A stretch of DNA of 64,000 nucleotides from Gallionella sp. (GTDB lineage: Bacteria > Pseudomonadota > Gammaproteobacteria > Burkholderiales > Gallionellaceae). How positions within the stretch are numbered: position 1 is the first letter of the stretch; each line of letters opens with the position of its first letter. Below are positions 57,191-64,000 of this stretch, piece after piece. The DNA lies in the NCBI GenBank assembly GCA_028710525.1, contig JAQTTY010000015.1, positions 1 through 64,000 on the forward strand. Reading direction: 5' to 3'. Made by a program: the position numbers and the translations under genes. A model generated the notes under the pieces. The model saw only the letters and a list, made by a program, of their open reading frames with translations. It was not told the DNA's origin and did no database searches.

Positions 57191-59011
57191 CTAATTCAAC
57201 AATGACAACCATAACGTAACAGTTGTCCCTACGCCGATACGACTGCTCACTTCGATACTGCCGTGGTGCAGATCCATGATTTCTTTGGTGATACTCATAC
57301 CCAAACCAGTGCCAGGGATACTGCCCGAACTATCTGCACGATAAAATCGTTCGAATACGCGCTTTAACTGCTCTTGTGTCATTCCTATACCACTATCTTG
57401 TACTCTAATGCCAACCAAATTAGTGCTATCAACTGCCTTAGTTTGCAAAGATACAATGATATCTCCTCCACTTGGCGAGTACTTATAAGCGTTTGAAAGA
57501 ACATTGAAGAATGCTTGTGTGAGCCTGCGGCCATCCGCATTAACGTAACACTCTTTATCCATCTTCCAAATTGGATTATTACGGCCAGGGGGTAACTTGA
57601 AGGAAGCTATCGTTCTAGAAATGAAATCCCCCAGGGGCAAGGTACTCAAAACAATATCTTTCCCCTTACGTGCATCTATACGTGCTAAATCCAGAAGGTC
57701 AGTAATGATAGAATCGATAAACTGCGATTGTTTATGGATAATTTCAAGATACTCGCGTCGTTCTGGCTCAGTAAACTCACAGTTAAGTAAGAGCTCGGAA
57801 AATCCATAGATACTAGACATCGGCGTACGAAGTTCATGTGCTGCTGTAGAGAGAAATTCACTCTTCATCTGGTCGACTTCTGACTCAAAGGTAATATCTC
57901 GACAATAAAATATCTGTGACACTGACTTGGCTATAGCAGAGCGCAAACGAACCTCAAGGCTACGTTTATAGGGTGTCAATATCTGCATAACTACTCTATC
58001 GTCATGCTTAACGTCAGTTTGAAATCTCTTATCGACAAGTGCGCTCAAAGACTTGAAAGTAGAGTCTTCCTTGATTTCACCACACAGAGAAGAAAGAGCA
58101 AGTAAAAACTCAGACTCACTTAGGCCCACAATTTGTATTGATGCCAAACCTGTCATGCGACTAAATGCACTATTTACAAACTTAACCTTGTGCGCTTGGT
58201 CGAAGGAAACATAACCATCTGGGCTCAGCTCAAATATTGTATTGAGTTGTTCATTTCGGTCTTCCACCGAGGACAACGCCCACTCTAGGTCCGCTTGAGC
58301 TTCAATACGCAAGTGCTCTTCTTTAGCTAATTGCACTTTGTTCTCAGATAGCTTTCTAGCCATTTCATTTAGGGAGGTTGCAGTATCAGCCAGCTCATCT
58401 TTGCTAGTTATAGGAATTCGATGTGCAAAGTTCCCAAGCGCATACATATCGATTGCAGCGCGAAAACCACTCAACTGCCGGGTCAAATAACTACCCAGCA
58501 ACCAAGAAAAAAATCCCACCAATAGCAATTCAACTATGGCAACTCCAGCCGCCCATCGTTTCGAAGAGGCCAACAATGCCTGCAGCGGCTCGATCGACAC
58601 CCCCAACTGTACCTCTCCATATCGTATGCCGCCCACCTCGACCAATGCCGCACAGTCAAATACGCCATCATCGACATGCTGAATGTCTGGATCAATTTTA
58701 AAAGGTTGCTTCAATAAGTCTTTGGGACCATTTTCAGCCAATACCCGCCCCTGACTATCAAATATACGCAGATAGTCAATCTGCCCAGAGGAAAGCGCCT
58801 CCTCGGTCAGACTATGCAAGGTCGCCAGATCCTCAGATATCACTGCATCTTTGGCCGCAGAAGCAATGAGCTTCGCACCCAGTTGTGCGCGACTCCGAAT
58901 TTCATTCTCATTAGAGTCACGCAAGATAGAGATGGTACTGCCGATTAAAATTGCTAGCAGTACCATCTCAATAATGGCCACCCCCAATATGGTCTTGGTT
59001 CTAAATCGCAT
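57191..59011 (-). CDS. Membrane sensor histidine kinase (periplasmic domain-HAMP-PAS-HisKA-HATPase)
   Basis: 606 residues. Two membrane segments (about 7-29 and 156-177) bracket a periplasmic region of about 125 residues. A HAMP domain follows (LTRQLSGFRAAIDMYALGNF), then a PAS domain (DRNEQLNTIFELSPDGYVSF), HisKA with the phospho-His in STAAHELRTPMSS, and the ATPase with N-box FFNVLSNAYKYSP, VQDSGIGM and IPGTGLGMSI. Its start is 30 bases after the PhnD-like gene, so the binding protein probably presents the signal to its periplasmic domain. The C-terminal half closely resembles the kinase at 60298-62916. Confidence 0.92.
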   Translation of the reverse strand: MRFRTKTILGVAIIEMVLLAILIGSTISILRDSNENEIRSRAQLGAKLIASAAKDAVISEDLATLHSLTEEALSSGQIDYLRIFDSQGRVLAENGPKDLLKQPFKIDPDIQHVDDGVFDCAALVEVGGIRYGEVQLGVSIEPLQALLASSKRWAAGVAIVELLLVGFFSWLLGSYLTRQLSGFRAAIDMYALGNFAHRIPITSKDELADTATSLNEMARKLSENKVQLAKEEHLRIEAQADLEWALSSVEDRNEQLNTIFELSPDGYVSFDQAHKVKFVNSAFSRMTGLASIQIVGLSESEFLLALSSLCGEIKEDSTFKSLSALVDKRFQTDVKHDDRVVMQILTPYKRSLEVRLRSAIAKSVSQIFYCRDITFESEVDQMKSEFLSTAAHELRTPMSSIYGFSELLLNCEFTEPERREYLEIIHKQSQFIDSIITDLLDLARIDARKGKDIVLSTLPLGDFISRTIASFKLPPGRNNPIWKMDKECYVNADGRRLTQAFFNVLSNAYKYSPSGGDIIVSLQTKAVDSTNLVGIRVQDSGIGMTQEQLKRVFERFYRADSSGSIPGTGLGMSITKEIMDLHHGSIEVSSRIGVGTTVTLWLSLLN

Positions 59012-59041
59012 CAGCGTACCTAGTGCAGGAATAAAATAGCG

Positions 59042-59911
59042 CTACTCGCGCGTGTATTTTTCCAACATGTGTAAGTCTAGCTTCCTTATGTCGCTCCAAT
59101 CACGATCTTGTGCGGTAACCAATCCATTTTTAAAAGAGAGAGCTGAAAGTAAAGTACGACCAGTCTCATCATCAGACATAGAAAGCATCGCTGCTGCTAC
59201 TCGATCGACAATAGATTTAGGCACACGAGTCTGAGCAGCCAAGGCATGTGGTGTGAATGTTTGAGTCTCCACCAAAATCCTCAACTGTTCACGAACCTCT
59301 GGTTGTATTGCCTCGAAAGTACGGGGGATACCACCACCTGCCTCAACTAACCCAGAAGCAACAGCCCGATAAACCGAGTCATGTGAAGAAACGAATTTTG
59401 TATTTACAACAATGCCATGTTGGCCAAATTCAGCCTGAGTCATGATACTAGCCGCGAAGGCTGCCGGGGCTGGGAATGCAACTTCTTTTCCGGCAAGTTC
59501 AACAAGATGCTTATAAGGACTATCCTTGCGCACAACAATAATTCCCTTAAGCTTTTTATCCTTCTCTTTCGCATAAGCTTGATAGCCTGAGGCTTCATGG
59601 AACACCACATAGTGATAAGGGTTCATGTAAGCAAAGTCATATATAGCCTTCCCCAAGTGCTCTTCGAAACTTGGAATGTTGGGGGCAGTGCGAAAAACCA
59701 AATCAACACCGGCTCGCTTCCCTACTTCAGCGAGAAAAGGTCCCCAGACCTTGGCAAGTTGACTCGCTGATTGCTGAGGCACCACACCAAATGAATAGCT
59801 TTTATGCGTCGATTCCTTCTGTGTGTCTGCGGATGCAACAGATACTGCCATCAATCCAAACAACAAACTGAAACTAAGTCTTCTAAAAAATCTACCCCAA
59901 AGAATTGTCAT
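59042..59911 (-). CDS. PhnD-like periplasmic substrate-binding protein
   Basis: About 289 residues. I start at the ATG at 59911, preceded by GGAG. A signal peptide (RRLSFSLLFGLMAVSVASA) leads a type-2 periplasmic-binding fold of the phosphate/phosphite/phosphonate (PhnD) family: YSFGVVPQQSASQLAKVWGP, YDFAYMNPYHYVV, GIIVVRKDSPYKHLVELAGK and SSHDSVYRAVASGLVEAGGG. No ABC permease or ATPase lies nearby, so it more likely senses a ligand for the adjacent membrane kinase than imports it. The ligand is unknown. The start overlaps the end of the IHF/HU-like gene. Confidence 0.88.
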   Translation of the reverse strand: MTILWGRFFRRLSFSLLFGLMAVSVASADTQKESTHKSYSFGVVPQQSASQLAKVWGPFLAEVGKRAGVDLVFRTAPNIPSFEEHLGKAIYDFAYMNPYHYVVFHEASGYQAYAKEKDKKLKGIIVVRKDSPYKHLVELAGKEVAFPAPAAFAASIMTQAEFGQHGIVVNTKFVSSHDSVYRAVASGLVEAGGGIPRTFEAIQPEVREQLRILVETQTFTPHALAAQTRVPKSIVDRVAAAMLSMSDDETGRTLLSALSFKNGLVTAQDRDWSDIRKLDLHMLEKYTRE

Positions 59912-60224
59912 TTTTAACTCCATTTTCGATTGCGATAAAGGCAGCCGAAGCATCTATCCGTTCACGCAATTCTTTACCCGGCTTAAAGTGCGGTACCCAG
60001 CGCTCCTGAAGGAAGACCGAATCCCCTGTTTTAGGATTTCTCGCCCTGCGAGCAGGACGATAGAGTCTGTCAAAGCGGCCGAACCCTCTTACTTCTACGC
60101 GCCTTCCTTGCTCCAAACCCTTCATGATCGCCTGCTGCAGCAAACGTATGCTCAACTCTACATCCTGTTTGCTTAACTGCGGATACACACTAGCAATATT
60201 TTCGATTAACTCTGAACGGTTCAT
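59892..60224 (-). CDS. IHF/HU-family DNA-bending protein (IHF-beta-like)
   Basis: 110 residues. MNRSELIENIASVYPQLSKQ and VEVRGFGRFDRLYRPARRAR followed by NPKTGDSV are characteristic of IHF-beta; the pattern differs from the housekeeping HU at 6349. A C-terminal tail of about 15 residues (AAFIAIENGVKNDNSLG) exceeds the usual length. Housekeeping ihfB normally follows rpsA; its place here inside a signalling operon suggests an accessory copy used locally. Its 3' end overlaps the PhnD-like gene by 20 bases. Confidence 0.88.
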   Translation of the reverse strand: MNRSELIENIASVYPQLSKQDVELSIRLLQQAIMKGLEQGRRVEVRGFGRFDRLYRPARRARNPKTGDSVFLQERWVPHFKPGKELRERIDASAAFIAIENGVKNDNSLG

Positions 60225-60297
60225 ATTTTTAAACTTACTCTTGGGTGGTGGGGGGGCTCATAGAAAACTTTAAGCCTAGATAATGCCGATAAGGTGC

Positions 60298-62916
60298 TCA
60301 GTAGTCTGGCAACCACAACTCCACGGTCGTACCCACTCCACGTTCACTACTGACCTTTACTTTACCCAGATGGAGTTCAATGACCTCCTTCACGATACTC
60401 ATACCTAAGCCAGTTCCTGGGACCTTGCCTGATTTGTCAGCTCGATAGAAACGATCGAACACCTTGGACACTTCCTCGGCAGTCATGCCGATACCGCCAT
60501 CGACAACTTTGATCACATGAAATCTCACACCATCTAACATTCCCTCATACAGGCTGATATCTACCTTGCATGTCGTATCGGAATATTTCAAAGCATTACT
60601 CAAGACATTGTTCAATGCTTGAGTAATCTTCTTACGATCCGCTCTCAATATCGCACTTTCGCGAGCGAGCGTTAAACGAACACGGCCAGGTGTGCGAACA
60701 CTGAGACTTTCAACGACACTGTGCAACAATTTGCAAATTTCGAACTTCTCATAAGTAAAATCCTTACCTCGACGTGCCTCGATGCGAGACAGATCGAGCA
60801 ATTCGTTGATGATGGAGTTGACCATCTGTGACTGATCAAGGATGACAGCCAACATTTCCTTCTGCTGCTCTGCATCAAACTCACGGTGACTCAACAGTTC
60901 TGCATAACCATAGATTGATGCCATAGGCGTCCTCAGTTCATGCGCTGCAGTAGACAGGAATTCACTCTTCATCTGCGCTACCTCCCACTCATGAGTAATA
61001 TCACGGAAATAGAGGATATTGGAGACACTGGAAGCATTACTACTCTTGAAAAATACCTCTACGATACGTGACCCACGTATGAGATGAAGTATCACTGAGT
61101 GCTTCTCACCAACAGCGACAGCTGCGCGTTTTTCCATATCACCAAAACTGGGGAAAGTCGTCTTGACTGAACAAAGAGATAACATCAAGTTGCGGAATGT
61201 AATTTCATCAACGCCGTTCACATCCTCGGCTGAAAGGTGCGTGATACGGAAGAATGCATCATTAGCAAATCGCACCCTTTGATTGTTTCCAAAAACGAGT
61301 AGTCCATCCGGACTCATAGAAAATATCGTGTCGAGTTGTTCATTGCGGTCTTGCAGTCCCGCCTCACTCTCACGTCTACTGGTTATATCTGTGTGCGAGC
61401 CAACCATACGCGTAGGCTGCCCCTCGTTATTGAAGACAGCCTTACCACGACTCAAAATCCATTTGTAACTTGAGTCCTTGCACAACATACGATGCTCGAC
61501 TTCATAATGTGGCGTTTCTCCTGACATATGACTATCAAGTGCCAGCCTAGCCTCAATCAGATCATCGGGATGAACACGACTGGACCACTCTTCCAAGGTA
61601 TTACCTATATCGCCATTACCGTAGCCGAGCATGCTCTGCCAGCGCTGTGAGTAAAACACAATATTGTTAGATAGATCCCAATCCCATATGCCATCATTAT
61701 TACCTTCTAGCGCCAGTTGCCAACGCTCTTCGCTCTTTATGAGTGCTGCCTGCATCTCATGGCGTTCAGTGATATCTCGGGCGTAACCAACCGTACCGAT
61801 TACTTTGCCATCTGATGCTAGTACTGGATGTTTGTAGGTTTCGATGTGTATACGTTTACCCTGAGACTCCAAGAGTTCTTCAGTAGACTTGTCTTGCTTG
61901 GACTCCATGACTGCAAAATCATCTTCCCGATATGCTTCTGCTAAATCATTCGGCCATATATCCAGGTCAGTTAGCCCAATTAATTCTGCAGCACTTTCAC
62001 GACCAGCTGCATTTGCAAACTCTTGGTTTACCACCATGAATCGGCTTTCCTCATCTTTGAGCCAAATCAGGAATGGGAAATTATCCAGTGTCGCGCGCAA
62101 ATAACTCTCACGCACCTCCAAAGCTAATTCAGCCGCCTTGCGTTCATTGATATCGACAAAACTACCCACCATACGCAATGGCTTACCAGATGCATCCCGC
62201 TCGACAACATTGCCTCGATCTAAGACCCAAACGACCTTACCACCAGAAAGCAACATACGATGCTCACTCTGATAGGGCACACCATGTTCTAAGCAAGCAT
62301 TTAGCTTGGCCATCACTGATGATTTATCTTCTTCATGCAACAGTGACGCAAACTGCTCTAAAGGATGATTCAAAAATCCATCATCCAAACCTACGATACG
62401 GCACCATTCAAGATTGTGGCTGACGTTACCACTTGCGATATCCCAATCCCAAATTCCCTCACGAGTCGCATCCAAAACATAGCTCAAACGATTTTCACTA
62501 GCCTCGAGCCTCTGCTGAGTGCGTTTTAAATCCGTCACATCGTTCGCTATCACCAAAATCTGGCGTTGTCCATCTGGGGTTAGCAGTGGCTTCTTAATGG
62601 ACTGGTAGTAACGTGTCTCACCGGTTGCAACATCGGTAGACTCCTCCATCACGATCTGCGTCTCTCCCTTAGACATGATCTCGCGTACATTCTCAAGATA
62701 AAATGCAACCTGCTCCTTATTCGGATTAAAGTCGCCGTCATCTTTACCCACTAATTCATCAGGCGTCGTGCCATAAAGATTGGCCAAGGCGCGATTCCCA
62801 ATAAGGAAGCGACCATTCCAATCTTTCATCAAGATGATATTGGGGTTCTCATCGATTACCGTGCGCAAAATTGCGTTTGTTGCGATCAACTTCTCTCTAA
62901 GTTCGTCAGACGTCAT
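60298..62916 (-). CDS. Soluble multi-PAS sensor histidine kinase
   Basis: 872 residues with no membrane segment. About five PAS/PAC modules are visible, starting near ILRTVIDENPNIILMKDW, RLSYVLDATREGIWDWDIAS, YLRATLDNFPFLIWLKDEES, RWQLALEGNNDGIWDWDLSN and DRNEQLDTIFSMSPDGLLVF. HisKA follows with the phospho-His in STAAHELRTPMASIYGYAEL, then an ATPase with LNNVLSNALKYSD, VVDGGIGM and KVPGTGLGMSI. It ends in ELWLPDY with no receiver attached. The fifth PAS and the kinase core closely match the membrane kinase downstream, which suggests duplication; both may feed the one response regulator. Confidence 0.92.
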   Translation of the reverse strand: MTSDELREKLIATNAILRTVIDENPNIILMKDWNGRFLIGNRALANLYGTTPDELVGKDDGDFNPNKEQVAFYLENVREIMSKGETQIVMEESTDVATGETRYYQSIKKPLLTPDGQRQILVIANDVTDLKRTQQRLEASENRLSYVLDATREGIWDWDIASGNVSHNLEWCRIVGLDDGFLNHPLEQFASLLHEEDKSSVMAKLNACLEHGVPYQSEHRMLLSGGKVVWVLDRGNVVERDASGKPLRMVGSFVDINERKAAELALEVRESYLRATLDNFPFLIWLKDEESRFMVVNQEFANAAGRESAAELIGLTDLDIWPNDLAEAYREDDFAVMESKQDKSTEELLESQGKRIHIETYKHPVLASDGKVIGTVGYARDITERHEMQAALIKSEERWQLALEGNNDGIWDWDLSNNIVFYSQRWQSMLGYGNGDIGNTLEEWSSRVHPDDLIEARLALDSHMSGETPHYEVEHRMLCKDSSYKWILSRGKAVFNNEGQPTRMVGSHTDITSRRESEAGLQDRNEQLDTIFSMSPDGLLVFGNNQRVRFANDAFFRITHLSAEDVNGVDEITFRNLMLSLCSVKTTFPSFGDMEKRAAVAVGEKHSVILHLIRGSRIVEVFFKSSNASSVSNILYFRDITHEWEVAQMKSEFLSTAAHELRTPMASIYGYAELLSHREFDAEQQKEMLAVILDQSQMVNSIINELLDLSRIEARRGKDFTYEKFEICKLLHSVVESLSVRTPGRVRLTLARESAILRADRKKITQALNNVLSNALKYSDTTCKVDISLYEGMLDGVRFHVIKVVDGGIGMTAEEVSKVFDRFYRADKSGKVPGTGLGMSIVKEVIELHLGKVKVSSERGVGTTVELWLPDY

Positions 62917-62964
62917 ATATTTCTCTCATTAACACTAGGCATAGGACCATACGGTCCCTGCCAC

Positions 62965-63174
62965 TCAGCTACTCTTCAAAGTATTATTCAATTCGGTCTG
63001 CTGGCTCAGCCGTAGACGCAATGATTCAACTTCAAGGCATTTATTGTCCATAGCTACTTTCATCACTTTGTAATCTTCTGCAAAAGCGAATAGTTGCTGA
63101 TATGCCTGTGCTAATTCCTCCTGCAATTTCTCGACCTCTACTGCAGCAATTAGCAAATCATGTTTATCATTCAT
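62965..63174 (-). CDS. Small coiled-coil protein
   Basis: 69 residues, almost wholly heptad-patterned (EVEKLQEELAQAYQQLFAFA, then LEVESLRLRLSQQTELNNTL). GGAGG lies upstream of the ATG. No family recognised. It lies between the isochorismatase-fold gene and the multi-PAS kinase with short gaps, so it may be a partner of the kinase. Confidence 0.7.
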   Translation of the reverse strand: MNDKHDLLIAAVEVEKLQEELAQAYQQLFAFAEDYKVMKVAMDNKCLEVESLRLRLSQQTELNNTLKSS

Positions 63175-63232
63175 AAAAAACCTCCAATCCCACCACTGCC
63201 AAATACTTAATGGAATGATAGATACATCAGCA

Positions 63233-63961
63233 CTAACAAACGGTATGTTCCATGAACTCTTGGCTGCTCATGACCAATGCATACATTGGGAATACACTGG
63301 TGCAGTAGAACTCGTGCTCAAACTTTGTACGTGCGGCCAGACAATCAGACAACACAACCACATTGAAACCTTTTTCGATAGCAGAACGACCGGTCGACTC
63401 AATACAAATAGAAGCGACTGCTCCTAGTAAAACAACGGTATTGATTTCACGGCTACGCAAGTAATACTCAAGATCAGTATGTTGAAATGCATCGAAACTC
63501 CTGCGACCTGGAATCTCAGCGATGCGATCACCGTATATGGCCAATTCATTGATAATTTTTACACCCTCTGTCCCCATCGTGAAAGCATTGGAGTCACGCA
63601 TTGTGGCAAGGATGCCCACTGGTTTCTTGATGTCTGATTCATCCTCTACCAAGCGCATAGGCACCGAAACCATCTCGACGGATGAGTCTTTTAGCTTCTC
63701 GACTAGCGCCAAAGAATTTTCTAACACACCAGTCTGCTTTGCGGTATCAGCAATCGCAAGGTTCAACAGCCCACTCTTGGAGAAATATTCATTCTGAAAC
63801 CCTAACATGAGCAGCGCTGTGTGCTTCGCTTCGAAGTCATTCTCAAGTCTTTCATCCTTCAGATATGGCACCTCATCGCCAGATATTGCCTTGCCAGAAG
63901 AAAGGAAAGAATATGCAATCAAACTTCCTGCCATGAGTTGCTTTAATGAGTCATTAGTCAA
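63233..63961 (-). CDS. Isochorismatase/nicotinamidase-fold protein, catalytic Asp apparently missing
   Basis: About 242 residues. I prefer a TTG start at 63961, which has AAGGAG five bases upstream; a TTG at 63979 lies inside that region. The cysteine-hydrolase fold is recognisable: TALLMLGFQNEYFSKSG matches the usual L-L-x-I-D-x-Q-N-x-F strand, and VVLLGAVASICIESTGRSAI holds the nucleophilic Cys. In the first motif the catalytic Asp is replaced by Gly, so normal amidase chemistry is doubtful. About 50 extra residues precede the fold. It appears to open the signalling cluster. Confidence 0.82.
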   Translation of the reverse strand: MTNDSLKQLMAGSLIAYSFLSSGKAISGDEVPYLKDERLENDFEAKHTALLMLGFQNEYFSKSGLLNLAIADTAKQTGVLENSLALVEKLKDSSVEMVSVPMRLVEDESDIKKPVGILATMRDSNAFTMGTEGVKIINELAIYGDRIAEIPGRRSFDAFQHTDLEYYLRSREINTVVLLGAVASICIESTGRSAIEKGFNVVVLSDCLAARTKFEHEFYCTSVFPMYALVMSSQEFMEHTVC

Positions 63962-64000
63962 AATATCTCCTTTGATCAAACTGCTGGAGCCACACTAGCG

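Noticed and set aside
1..64000. CRISPR array
   Set aside because: No regularly spaced identical repeats of 23-40 bases were seen in any intergenic region.

Overview
The window looks like a chromosome segment of a betaproteobacterium, possibly near Gallionella or other Nitrosomonadales. This rests on the acpP-fabF-pabC-mltG-tmk-holB-tatD gene order, the presence of RdgC and the codon style; the genus is a guess. Nearly everything lies on the minus strand, except one recombinase pair.

Positions 1-12,257 hold housekeeping genes: tRNA-Cys and tRNA-Gly, then (read right to left) rdgC, parE-parC, hupB, acpP-fabF, a clear terminator, and pabC-mltG-tmk-holB-tatD.

Positions 12,230-49,459 hold an extracellular contractile injection system (eCIS, the Afp/PVC/MAC family of phage-tail-like particles). 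It has about 25 genes transcribed right to left with very tight or overlapping spacing. In order of transcription they are: a small leader protein, a DUF4255 cap protein, an unknown beta-rich protein, two interleaved sheath/tube pairs, a LysM hub adaptor, a small Afp6-like protein, a spike split into hub and needle genes, a 699-residue unknown protein, a gp25 wedge, a baseplate-J wedge, a tail-I wedge fused to a probable propeller, two related surface proteins, an IPT-like protein, an exported anchored protein, an Lgt-like membrane enzyme, an SH3-peptidoglycan hydrolase, a 686-residue unknown protein and an AAA+ ATPase. Two candidate cargo genes sit last: a long helical protein with an HNH-like tip and an M4 (thermolysin-family) metalloprotease without a signal peptide. 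A rho-independent terminator closes the locus at 12,230-12,257. A -24/-12 (sigma-54) promoter at 48,112-48,130, a perfect 12-bp inverted repeat about 155 bp upstream of it and an adjacent PspF-like sigma-54 activator gene suggest dedicated sigma-54 control of the particle.

Positions 49,460-56,478 form an AT-rich insert on the plus strand. Two very large, translationally coupled tyrosine-recombinase-type proteins (775 and 1,320 residues) are flanked by repeats that look like protein-binding sites. Only the second has a nearly complete catalytic set. The first protein and the N-terminus of the second look like decayed recombinase cores.

Positions 56,479-63,961 hold a minus-strand signalling cluster: an isochorismatase-fold protein lacking the usual catalytic Asp, a small coiled coil, a soluble five-PAS histidine kinase, an IHF/HU-like protein, a PhnD-like periplasmic binding protein, a membrane histidine kinase with a near-identical core, and a response regulator with its DNA-binding domain ahead of its receiver. 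No transporter genes are present, so the binding protein probably serves signalling.
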